From Chloracidobacterium thermophilum B (GTDB taxonomy: Bacteria > Acidobacteriota > Blastocatellia > Chloracidobacteriales > Chloracidobacteriaceae), in NCBI RefSeq assembly GCF_000226295.1, contig NC_016024.1, positions 1,595,501 through 1,659,500 on the forward strand: a stretch of 64,000 nt of DNA. The letters are read 5' to 3'. Position numbers and translations under genes: made by a program. The notes beneath the pieces were generated by a model. The model did not search any database. It was not told the origin of the DNA and saw only the letters and a list, made by a program, of their open reading frames with translations. This document shows positions 50,817 through 59,340 of the stretch, one piece after another; position 1 is the stretch's first letter, and each line of letters begins with the position of its first letter.

Positions 50817-52247
50817 TCATTCGCCGACCCGCTGGAGATGGACAAGGTTGTTGACCGGCAGGCCCTTGATTTTGCCGGCCAGCACTACGAGGCGTTCACC
50901 GGCTTCAATCCACCCCAACCGCAGCAGCAGCCCCACCCCTTCAGCAAACAGGTCCTTCATGTCCGGCGGATTGGGCATCAGCAGTGGTTCAATCCCCCAC
51001 ACGGCCGAAAGCTGCTGATAGACCCCGACATCCGCCGTAATGGCCGCAATCCGTTGCTTCGGGCGCAGCAACGCCAGCGCCCGTGCCATCTTGCCCCCCT
51101 CGGTGAACACGGCAATGACCCGCGCGCCGACATTTTCGGCCGCAAAAACGGCCGCTTCCGACAGTGCGCGCAGGGACGAACTGCCCTGCAGGTTCATGAA
51201 CTTGTTGGAACCGGCGCGCCAGGACTGCTGCCCGGCAAAAGCCTCTTCAGTGTACTCCACAATGCGCCGCATCGTGCGTACGGCTTCGACCGGATACTTC
51301 CCGGCCGCCGATTCGGCTGACAGCATGACGGCATCAGTGCCATCCAGAATGGCATTCGCCACATCCGACGCTTCGGCGCGCGTCGGGCGCGGATTGTCCA
51401 CCATGGACTGCAACATCTGCGTCGCCGTGATGACAATCCGCCCCTTGCGGTTGGCGTGCCGGATGATTTCTTTCTGAAAAATCGGCACCCGCTCGGTTTC
51501 GGCTTCAACGCCCAGATCGCCCCGCGCCACCATGACCCCATCCACGATGTCGAGGATTTCATCGAGGTGGTTCAGGGCTTCGGGCTTCTCGATTTTGGCA
51601 ATGAGCGGCGTCTGGGCTCCAAGGGCGGCAATGTAGTTTTTGCACTGCCGGCAGTCCTCGGCCGAACGTACGAACGACAGCGCCACGTAATCCACGCCCT
51701 GCTCAATGCCAAAGCGCAGGTCATCGCGGTCCTTGTCGGTCATCGAGGGAAGCGACGTCGGGATGCTCGGCAGGTTGATGCCCTTGCGCTCGCCCAGCAC
51801 CCCGCCGTTGAGAATGAGGCACTCCACGTCACTGCCATGAACGGCCGTGACACTCAGCTCGATGAGTCCGTCATCAATCAGAATGCGATCACCCGGCTTG
51901 GCATCGTAAGCCAGGCCCCCGTAGCTGCAACTGACACGTTCGGCATTGCCGGGAATATCCTCCGGCGTAATCACAATCCGGTTGCCCGTGACCAGCACGA
52001 CCGGCTCGCCACCAATCAACCGTCCGGTGCGGATTTTGGGACCGCACAAATCCAGCAGGATGGCGAGCGGCTGTTGTAGTTCTGCCGCCAACTGACGGAG
52101 TGACCGGATGACCTCGGCGTGTCCCTCATGGTTGCCGTGCGACATGTTGATGCGGGCCACGTTGATCCCGGCAACCAGCAGGGTGCGGAGAATTTCGGGG
52201 GACCGGGAAGCCGGGCCAATCGTGGCGACGATTTTGGCGCGTGCCAT
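50817..52247 (-). CDS. pyk: Pyruvate kinase
   Basis: A 476-aa glycolytic enzyme converting phosphoenolpyruvate and ADP to pyruvate and ATP. Landmarks are MARAKIVATIGPASRS, INMSHGNHEGH, LLDLCGPKIRTGRL, the GIEQGVDYVALSFVRSAED region, MVARGDLGVE (substrate and Mg site), TRAEASDVANAILDGTDAVMLSAE and the allosteric C-terminal domain. The ATG at 52247 gives the family-typical start; AAAGGAAACG lies 9-18 bp upstream. Length is normal. Confidence 0.96.
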   Translation of the reverse strand: MARAKIVATIGPASRSPEILRTLLVAGINVARINMSHGNHEGHAEVIRSLRQLAAELQQPLAILLDLCGPKIRTGRLIGGEPVVLVTGNRIVITPEDIPGNAERVSCSYGGLAYDAKPGDRILIDDGLIELSVTAVHGSDVECLILNGGVLGERKGINLPSIPTSLPSMTDKDRDDLRFGIEQGVDYVALSFVRSAEDCRQCKNYIAALGAQTPLIAKIEKPEALNHLDEILDIVDGVMVARGDLGVEAETERVPIFQKEIIRHANRKGRIVITATQMLQSMVDNPRPTRAEASDVANAILDGTDAVMLSAESAAGKYPVEAVRTMRRIVEYTEEAFAGQQSWRAGSNKFMNLQGSSSLRALSEAAVFAAENVGARVIAVFTEGGKMARALALLRPKQRIAAITADVGVYQQLSAVWGIEPLLMPNPPDMKDLFAEGVGLLLRLGWIEAGERLVVLAGKIKGLPVNNLVHLQRVGE

Positions 52248-52335
52248 AGCGGTTCGTTTCCTTTGCAGTGTGGCGGTGACGACCTGCCACAGCATAGCCC
52301 AGCCACCCGGCCAGGTCATGGCCGGACGCAGTGCC

Positions 52336-55300
52336 CTATCGTTCCGGCCAGGATGGAAACCGGCCGGGCGTGTAGGGCGCGCCCAGCGACTCCAGCGTTT
52401 TCTCGATCCGCCCCAGATCATCGGTCAGCGCGCGTAAGTCACCCAGCGCCTGCCGCAGTCCTTCGGCCACGATGGCGTACTGGGCTTCGTGGGTTTGCGT
52501 GGGACGGGTGAGCGTCGCGCTGCGTTCGGACACAATTTCCGACAACCGCTCGGCCAACCCCGGCGGTGTATTTTCATTGCGCGCCTGAAGCACACGGTCC
52601 CCGCGCAGGCGGACCATCAGGGCATCGAGTCGCCGGGTCAGCGCCGTCGTCTCATCGAGCAGCCTGGCATCCGCTGCCGGCGTCTCCAGAATGGCTTGTT
52701 TGACAGCCGTGAGCCGCTTCTGGACTTCCTGTGCCGTCTCCAGTGCACCGTGCATCGTGCGCTGCGCCGTCAGCAGCCGCCGGTGAAAATCCTCAAAGGC
52801 GCGGACATCCTCGGCCGCCCGCTCATCGAGGAAACGTACGCGGAAGGTCTGGGGTGTGCCAAGCTGTTTGGTAACACCATCGGCGCGCTGATACAGGGTG
52901 ATGGTGTATGTCCCCGGCGGCACGAACCATCCGACCGGCGGACGGGCAAAGGGATTTTCCTCCTCCCGTGGCGGAGGCGGAAGTTGAGGCGCGGGCGTGC
53001 GCAGGTCCCAGGCCACGCGGTTGAAGCCGGCTTCCTGGGGCGCGGTGATGCGCCGGACAACCTGCCCCTGCTCATCCGTCACCACAGCAAACGTCATCGG
53101 CGCTTCTTCCTGCGCCTCCTCCCGCAGTTCGTCGCGGGTTGGATAAGGCACGTCGTCGCCTTTCTTTTCGGCTTCCTGGCGGCGCTGTTTTTTCGTTTTG
53201 GGAGCTTCCTTCAGGTAGTAGGTCAGGACGGCTCCAAACGGCGGGTTGTCGGCCACATACAACGCATCCCCCTGGAAACCGCGTTTTCCGCCCCCCAGCG
53301 GTTCGGACTCGACATACAACCAGGCATCACGCACCGGAAAAGTCTGCGCTGGCTGCGCCAGCAGGTCTTCCGTCACCGTACGCAGCGCGCGGTAATCATC
53401 CAGAACATAAAAACCGCGCCCGAATGTGGCGATGACCAGATCATGCTCGCGGGTCTGAATGGCAATATCCCGCACCGCGATGGTCGGCAGTCCCCCCTTG
53501 AGCTGCACCCAGCGGCCACCGCCGTTGGGCGTAAACCACAACCCGAACTCCGTACCGACAAACAAAACATTAGGATTAACCGGGTCTTCAGCCAGACACT
53601 TGACCGAACCCCGCTCCGGGAGGTTGCCCACACAGGCGCTCCACGTCCGCCCCAAATCAGATGACTTGAGCAGGTAGGGCCTGAAATCGCCGTTTTTGTG
53701 GTTGTCAAAGGCGACATACACCACATTGGCATCGTGCCGGGACGGGACAATACGGCTGACGAAGGTTTGCTCCGGCACACCGGGGAAGGTTTCCAGCTTT
53801 CGCCAGTTTGCGCCGCCATCTTCGGAAATCTGCACCAGACCGTCGTCGGTTCCGACAAACAGCAGGTTTTCCCGCATGGGCGACTCGGCAATGGTCGTGA
53901 TGTTGCCGTAGAAGGAAGTCGAGGCGTGTTTGGCTACGGCGTCGGGCCCCCAGACCTTGCCGAAGACCTTCAGTTTGTCACGGTCGAGCTGACGGGTCAG
54001 GTCGCCACTGACAGCCCGCCAGCTATTTCCCCGGTCATCACTGCGAAAGAGCCGGTTGGCGGCAAAGTACAATCGCTTGGGATCATGCGGACTGATGATA
54101 AACGGTGAATCCCAGTTCCAGCGCAACGGCGGTTCATTGGGGCCGATTTTGGGCTGAATCCCGACGCGCTCGCCGGTGCGGCGGTCGAAACGAAACAGAT
54201 TGCCGTACTGGTACTCGCAATAGACGATGTTCGGATCGGTTGGGTCCACGCGCACGTGGAAGCCGTCCCCGCCGACGGTCACAAACCAGTCGGCATTGGT
54301 GATCCCGTGGGCATGGCGCGTCCGCGACGGGCCGCCAAGGGTGTTGTTGTCCTGTGTCCCCCCATAGATGAAGTAGAACGGCTCGCTGTTATCCACCGTC
54401 ACGTCATAAAACTGCGTCACCGGCAGGTTGGCTTTGAACTGCCAGGACTGCCCACGGTCAAAGCTCTCATAGACGCCGCCATCACAGCCCACGAGGTAGT
54501 AATCCGGGTCAGCCGGGTCAATCCACAGCGCATGGTGATCCACATGGACGTGCCGCATCCCCGGCATCGGCGTCAGGGTCTTGCCCCCGTCATTGGAAAC
54601 CATGAGAAACACGTTGAGGACGTACACCCGCTCGACCTGGCGCGGATCGGCGACAATCGTGCTGAAATACATCGCCGTCTGGTCGAAGGGGTTGCGCCGT
54701 TCCCAGGTTTCGCCGCCATCGAGCGAACGGAAAATGCCGCCTTTGCCGTCGGCGGCTTCGACACAGGCATAGATGACATCCGGGTTGGCCGGCGAGATGG
54801 CCAGACCAATCCGGCCCAGGTCCGCCGTTGGCAAACCAGCCGTGACTTTGCGCCAGGTTTTGCCGCCGTCCGTCGTTTTGTAGATGGCGCTTTCGGGCCC
54901 GCCATCAATGAGCGTCCAGACGTGCCGCCGCCGCTGATATGCCGCGGCCAGCATCACGTCCGGGTTGCGCGGGTCCATGACCACTTCGGTGACGCCGGTG
55001 TCGGGGCTGATGTCCAGAATGCGCTGCCAGGTCTGTCCGCCGTCGGTGGTTTTGTACAGCCCACGGTCGCCGCCTGACCGCCAGAGCGGCCCCTGTGCCG
55101 CCACATAGACCGTTTCGGAATCCCGTGGGTCAACGAGAATACAGGCAATGTGCTCGGAGTCCTTCAGCCCCATGTTGCGCCAGGTGCGGCCGTCGTCGTC
55201 CGAACGATACACACCGTCGCCGTAACTCACGCTGCGCTGCGAGTTGTTTTCACCTGTACCGACCCAGATGCGGAAGGGATGTTTCGGGTCCATGGTGACA

Positions 55301-55662
55301 GCGCCGATGGAAAAGGAGGGCTGGCTGTCGAAGACCGGCGTCCAGGTCACACCGGCGTTAGTGGTTTTCCAGACACCGCCTGAAGCCACAGCAGCGAAGT
55401 AGCGGCGGCGGTTACGCGGGTCAACGGCCAGCGCAGCAATGCGCCCGGAGGCCACTGCCGGGCCGAGCGCGCGGAACTTCAGCCCGGCCAGCGCGGCTTC
55501 GTTCAGTGGAGACGTTTCTTTTTTCGTGTCCGGGGCCGGAGGTGCGGCCGGCTTGGTTTCCGGTTTCCGACGGGTGGACTGCGCCAGCGCCCCAAGGTGC
55601 AACCAGGGGATCACAACCAGGCTGGCGACCAGACAGCGTACCAGCAGGAGACGATATGACAT
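52336..55662 (-). CDS. Large exported Asp-box (BNR/sortilin-like) repeat protein
   Basis: A 1108-aa secreted protein. A signal peptide (LLLVRCLVASLVVIPWLHLGALAQ) and Pro/Lys linker are followed by at least ten Asp-box repeats of the form S/TxDxGxTW (for example RSDDDGRTW, KTTDGGKTW, RSLDGGETW, KSSDLGRTW), as in VPS10/sortilin and BNR proteins, forming two beta-propellers. The C-terminal 330 residues are a different domain with an immunoglobulin-like piece (FAVVTDEQGQVVRRITAPQEAGFNRVAWDLRTP, cited as GFNRVAWDLRTP) and a helical end. Such proteins are common in Acidobacteria; their ligand is unknown. No enzyme active site is apparent. Confidence 0.88.
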   Translation of the reverse strand: MSYRLLLVRCLVASLVVIPWLHLGALAQSTRRKPETKPAAPPAPDTKKETSPLNEAALAGLKFRALGPAVASGRIAALAVDPRNRRRYFAAVASGGVWKTTNAGVTWTPVFDSQPSFSIGAVTMDPKHPFRIWVGTGENNSQRSVSYGDGVYRSDDDGRTWRNMGLKDSEHIACILVDPRDSETVYVAAQGPLWRSGGDRGLYKTTDGGQTWQRILDISPDTGVTEVVMDPRNPDVMLAAAYQRRRHVWTLIDGGPESAIYKTTDGGKTWRKVTAGLPTADLGRIGLAISPANPDVIYACVEAADGKGGIFRSLDGGETWERRNPFDQTAMYFSTIVADPRQVERVYVLNVFLMVSNDGGKTLTPMPGMRHVHVDHHALWIDPADPDYYLVGCDGGVYESFDRGQSWQFKANLPVTQFYDVTVDNSEPFYFIYGGTQDNNTLGGPSRTRHAHGITNADWFVTVGGDGFHVRVDPTDPNIVYCEYQYGNLFRFDRRTGERVGIQPKIGPNEPPLRWNWDSPFIISPHDPKRLYFAANRLFRSDDRGNSWRAVSGDLTRQLDRDKLKVFGKVWGPDAVAKHASTSFYGNITTIAESPMRENLLFVGTDDGLVQISEDGGANWRKLETFPGVPEQTFVSRIVPSRHDANVVYVAFDNHKNGDFRPYLLKSSDLGRTWSACVGNLPERGSVKCLAEDPVNPNVLFVGTEFGLWFTPNGGGRWVQLKGGLPTIAVRDIAIQTREHDLVIATFGRGFYVLDDYRALRTVTEDLLAQPAQTFPVRDAWLYVESEPLGGGKRGFQGDALYVADNPPFGAVLTYYLKEAPKTKKQRRQEAEKKGDDVPYPTRDELREEAQEEAPMTFAVVTDEQGQVVRRITAPQEAGFNRVAWDLRTPAPQLPPPPREEENPFARPPVGWFVPPGTYTITLYQRADGVTKQLGTPQTFRVRFLDERAAEDVRAFEDFHRRLLTAQRTMHGALETAQEVQKRLTAVKQAILETPAADARLLDETTALTRRLDALMVRLRGDRVLQARNENTPPGLAERLSEIVSERSATLTRPTQTHEAQYAIVAEGLRQALGDLRALTDDLGRIEKTLESLGAPYTPGRFPSWPER

Positions 55663-55863
55663 GGGCAACAGAAGTGAGCTATCACCAGATGGTGACGACG
55701 CGCGTTTGGATTGATGATTCGGATTGCATACCCAAAGGGACGAGTGGAAAGCAATCACCAACCGATCTGCCTCACGCAGAGCCGCGATTCTCCACGGCCC
55801 ATGCTCCACGGCTTCGCGTGAGATTCGACTGCAATTGTCTCCAAACCCTCTGGCAGACCGGTG

Positions 55864-56781
55864 CTATCCGGCTGTTTCGAGCGCAATAAGCCGCTGCAGG
55901 TCATCGGCCGAGAGCCGATACACGGCATTGCAGTAGTGGCAGATCAGTTCGGCCTGTCCCTGTTCGGCCAGCAGGGACTGCATTTCTTCCACTCCAAGCG
56001 CCACGAGCAGGCGCTCCGTCCGCTCCAGCGAGCAGGCACAGACAAACTTCAGCGGCCGTTCCGCCAGCGGCCGCCAGTCCAGCTCGCCAAGCGCCTCCCG
56101 GATGAGGTCTTCCGGCGTCGCCCCGGCCCTGACCATCTCGGTAATCGGCGGCGCTGCCGCCACAGTGCGCTCCAGGTGAGCCACTGTGGACTCATCAGCG
56201 CCTGGCAGCACCTGCACCAGAAAACCACCCGCCGCGCCTACCACGCCGTCTCCGGCTTCCATATACACCCCCAAGCTCATTGCGGAGGGAATCTGCTCGG
56301 AGCTGGACAGGTAATAGGTCAAATCTTCAGCAATCTCGCCCGACACCAGGGGAACCGAGCCACGGTAGGCTTCCATCAGGCCAATCTCGAAACCGCCTTC
56401 CCGGATGACGTGCAGCACGCCCTTGCCCACAGCCGCGCCAATGTTCAGCTTGCCATCGGGACGCAGCGGAACATCGGTCTGGGGATGCTGCACGTAGCCA
56501 CGGACTTCCCCCTGCGCATTGGCTTCCGCCGTGATCGTGCCCAGAGGACCGCGCCCTTCGATGTGGATCGTCACCCGTTCACTGGTTTTGAGTGAACTGG
56601 CCAGCAGTGCCGCCCCGGTCAGCGTTCGTCCCAAGGCCACGGTAGCCGTTTTCCAGGACTTGTGCCGCCGGCAGGCTTCCTGCACAAGGTGAGTGGTCGT
56701 GGCCGCCACGACACGCACGCTATCCCCGGCCGCCACAGCTTGCAGCAGGCGGTCAGGCGTCGGAGAAGGTGAAAGCTTCAT
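55864..56781 (-). CDS. hslO: Redox-activated chaperone Hsp33
   Basis: A 305-aa cytoplasmic holdase switched on by oxidation. It has the four zinc-binding cysteines at the C-terminus as CAC and CHYC (FVCACSLER and ICHYCNAVYR), plus the core GYVQHPQTDVPLRPDGKLN and KPYRGSVPLVSGEIAEDLTYYL (cited as YRGSVPLVSGEIAEDL). The length is normal. It lies 36 bp after rpoN in the same direction, so it may share a message with rpoN and lptB. Confidence 0.95.
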   Translation of the reverse strand: MKLSPSPTPDRLLQAVAAGDSVRVVAATTTHLVQEACRRHKSWKTATVALGRTLTGAALLASSLKTSERVTIHIEGRGPLGTITAEANAQGEVRGYVQHPQTDVPLRPDGKLNIGAAVGKGVLHVIREGGFEIGLMEAYRGSVPLVSGEIAEDLTYYLSSSEQIPSAMSLGVYMEAGDGVVGAAGGFLVQVLPGADESTVAHLERTVAAAPPITEMVRAGATPEDLIREALGELDWRPLAERPLKFVCACSLERTERLLVALGVEEMQSLLAEQGQAELICHYCNAVYRLSADDLQRLIALETAG

Positions 56782-56817
56782 GGGATGGAAATTCCAGCAG
56801 TCGGGATGGCGGTCACG

Positions 56818-58398
56818 CTAGCCCGTGACCAGGCGGCGCTCACGCGAGCCAGGAATATGCATCTGTTCCCGATATTTCGCCACTGTTCGCCGCGAAAGAC
56901 GCTGCCCTTCCCGGGCCAGCAGGCGGGCAATCTGATCATCGGTGAGCGGCTCACGCGGGTCTTCCTCGGCAATGAGCTTTTTGATTTTCATCTTGATGAT
57001 GTCGGTCGAGACCACTTCGCCATTGTCGTTGGGCAGTCCTTCAGTAAAGAAGCGCCGCAGTTCAATGATGCCCAGCGGCGTCTGCACATACTTGCCGTTG
57101 ACCACCCGGCTGACCGTTGACAGATGGATCCCAACCCGCTCGGCAATATCCTTGAGCATCATGGGCTTGATGTGGGCCGGGCCGTGGTCGAGAAAGTCCC
57201 GCTGGCACTCGATGATGGCCTCGCAAATCCGGTAGATCGTCCGGCGGCGGTAGTCAATGTTGCGGATCAGATCAACGGCCGCCCGCAAACGGTCGCGGAT
57301 AAATTCACGTTCTTCACGCGAAGCGTTTGGGTTTTCCAGAATGCGGCGGTATTTGGCATTGATGCGCAACTGTGGCAGCCCGTCGTCATTGAAGCGGATG
57401 ATGTAGTCATTTCCCAGCTTCTCGATGAACAACTCCGGCTGAACCAGTTGCGCTCCCTGAAGCAGTCCGTCGCCAATGCGGGCAAACCGCCGGCCGGGAA
57501 AGGGATCGAGCTGGCGGATGAGCGCGACTTCCCCGGCAATGACCTCACAGCCGACGCCCAGCGTTTTGGCGAGTTCCGGCCAGCGAAACGGCACGAGCCG
57601 GTCGAGGTGATCGCGCACCAACTGTACGGCCAGCCGGTCGCCATGGCCCTGCTGTTCGAGCTGGACGACGAAGCACTCACGCACATCACGGGAAGCGCAG
57701 CCAACCGGGTCAAGCCGCTGTACCACCTGGCGCGCTGTTTCCACCACTTCGAGCGGCCAGCCGCCAATCATTGCAATTTCCTTGCAGGAATCGGCCAGAA
57801 AACCGCGCTCGTCCAGACTGGCGGCAATGGCTTCGGCTGCGGCTCGCGTGGCCTCATCCAAGGGTAACAAGGCAATCTGGGCCTGCAGGTGTTCCTGCAG
57901 GGTCAGGTGATGCCTCAGCCGGTTTTCAAGGTTCTGCTCTTCGCGTTCTTCATACTCGCCCAGCGTACGGTAGCCGGGATCAAGGTAATGCTCAAACATT
58001 GCGCCGAAATCCACTTCCGCAAAGGGATCAGGCGCTTCGGTCGGTTCTTCGTCCGCCGGTGAGACGGCTTCCCCATCCAGCGCCGGGGCGGCCGTCTCTG
58101 TTTCGGCCCCGGTCAGTGCTGGCGCATCGTCTCCGGCGTCTCCCGGAAGCCCACCTATCTCCCCTTCAACTTCCGCCGCCAGCTCATCCACCGGCGTGAT
58201 GTCCTCCACCGGCTCGTGGGGGTCCACCTCTTCCAGAATCGGGTTTTCCACGATTTCCTGCATGGTGAGTTCGGCGAGGTCGGTCAGCGTCATGCTGAGC
58301 ATCTCGATGCGTTGCCGCATCTGGGGCGTCAGCACCAACCCAAGACGCTGTTCCGTGCGGGGCGCAAGTTGCGGACGCAGGTTCATGGCCAATGACAT
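56818..58398 (-). CDS. rpoN: RNA polymerase sigma-54 factor
   Basis: A 526-aa alternative sigma factor. Region I (residues 1-55) has the Gln/Leu-rich QRLGLVLTPQMRQRIEMLSM and LAELTMQEIVENPILEE. A long acidic region II insert (about residues 57-130, rich in Asp/Glu/Ala/Pro) follows, then the core-binding domain and the DNA-binding end with the RpoN box as RRTVAKYRE (canonical ARRTVAKYRE). The lptB-rpoN order is widely conserved; the stop of lptB lies 5 bp upstream. Needs an AAA+ enhancer-binding activator, none of which is encoded here. Confidence 0.95.
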   Translation of the reverse strand: MSLAMNLRPQLAPRTEQRLGLVLTPQMRQRIEMLSMTLTDLAELTMQEIVENPILEEVDPHEPVEDITPVDELAAEVEGEIGGLPGDAGDDAPALTGAETETAAPALDGEAVSPADEEPTEAPDPFAEVDFGAMFEHYLDPGYRTLGEYEEREEQNLENRLRHHLTLQEHLQAQIALLPLDEATRAAAEAIAASLDERGFLADSCKEIAMIGGWPLEVVETARQVVQRLDPVGCASRDVRECFVVQLEQQGHGDRLAVQLVRDHLDRLVPFRWPELAKTLGVGCEVIAGEVALIRQLDPFPGRRFARIGDGLLQGAQLVQPELFIEKLGNDYIIRFNDDGLPQLRINAKYRRILENPNASREEREFIRDRLRAAVDLIRNIDYRRRTIYRICEAIIECQRDFLDHGPAHIKPMMLKDIAERVGIHLSTVSRVVNGKYVQTPLGIIELRRFFTEGLPNDNGEVVSTDIIKMKIKKLIAEEDPREPLTDDQIARLLAREGQRLSRRTVAKYREQMHIPGSRERRLVTG

Positions 58399-58403
58399 CC
58401 AGC

Positions 58404-59198
58404 CTAAAGACGAAAGTTCTCTCCAAGATAGACCTGCCGCACTTCCTGGTCGGAAGTCAGCTCTTCTGGCCGGCCTGACCGAAAGATGCGCCCCTCACTG
58501 ATGATGTAGGCGCGATCGGTGATGGCCAGTGTTTCCCGTACGTTGTGGTCGGTAATCAGAACACCGATCCCCTTTTCCCGCAAGCGGGCTACAATGCCCT
58601 GGATTTCAATCACGGCCTTGGGATCAATCCCGGCAAAGGGTTCATCGAGCAGGATGAATTTGGGTTCAATGGCCAGACAGCGGGCAATTTCCGTCCGGCG
58701 GCGCTCGCCACCTGAAACGGCATAGCCCATCGTGCGGCGGACATGCTTGATGTCGAGTTCATCGAGCAGGGCCTCTAGGCGCGTCTGGCGCTCCATGGCC
58801 GACAGATTGAGCGTTTCGAGGATGGCGAGAATGTTGTTTTCGACGGTCAGTTTCCGAAAAATCGAAGCTTCCTGCGGCAGATAGCCAATCCCCCGGCGGG
58901 CGCGCCGGTACATCGGCAGCGCCGTGATGTCCTCGCCATCGAGGGTAATGATGCCGGCATCCGGTGTTTCCAGTCCGACAATCATCGCAAAGGTCGTCGT
59001 TTTGCCGGCCCCGTTGGGTCCCAAAAGCCCGACGACTTCCCCGCGCCCGATGTGCAGGGTGACATCTGAAACGACTTCGCGCCCACGGTAGGATTTCCGC
59101 AGCCGCCGGGCGGTCAGCGTCTCCGTCTTCTCCGGCCGCATGACAGGCGCAGGTGTGGCGTCAACAACCTGTAGGCGGGCAACTTTCTTCTTGAGCAT
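58404..59198 (-). CDS. lptB: Lipopolysaccharide export ATP-binding protein LptB
   Basis: A 264-aa ATPase powering LPS extraction with LptF/G. Walker A is GPNGAGKTT, the signature is [12 protein letters not shown] and Walker B is [13 protein letters not shown], followed by the family's [10 protein letters not shown]. The Walker A and D-loop are embedded in a context typical of LptB ([18 protein letters not shown]). A 20-residue N-terminal extension precedes the usual start. ATG at 59198 (a TTG one codon earlier is possible). It is followed at 5 bp by rpoN. Confidence 0.95.
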   Translation of the reverse strand: MLKKKVARLQVVDATPAPVMRPEKTETLTARRLRKSYRGREVVSDVTLHIGRGEVVGLLGPNGAGKTTTFAMIVGLETPDAGIITLDGEDITALPMYRRARRGIGYLPQEASIFRKLTVENNILAILETLNLSAMERQTRLEALLDELDIKHVRRTMGYAVSGGERRRTEIARCLAIEPKFILLDEPFAGIDPKAVIEIQGIVARLREKGIGVLITDHNVRETLAITDRAYIISEGRIFRSGRPEELTSDQEVRQVYLGENFRL

Positions 59199-59340
59199 CA
59201 ATCGTCACAGACGACACACAAAGGATTTACACCTGGGCAGCAGGCGGTCAGAGGCAGGAACACCGCGAATGTAGTGAGAAGCCTGCCGGGGCGTCAATCA
59301 GGCCGCAGCCACTGGATTGACACCGGCATCAGAAACGCGC

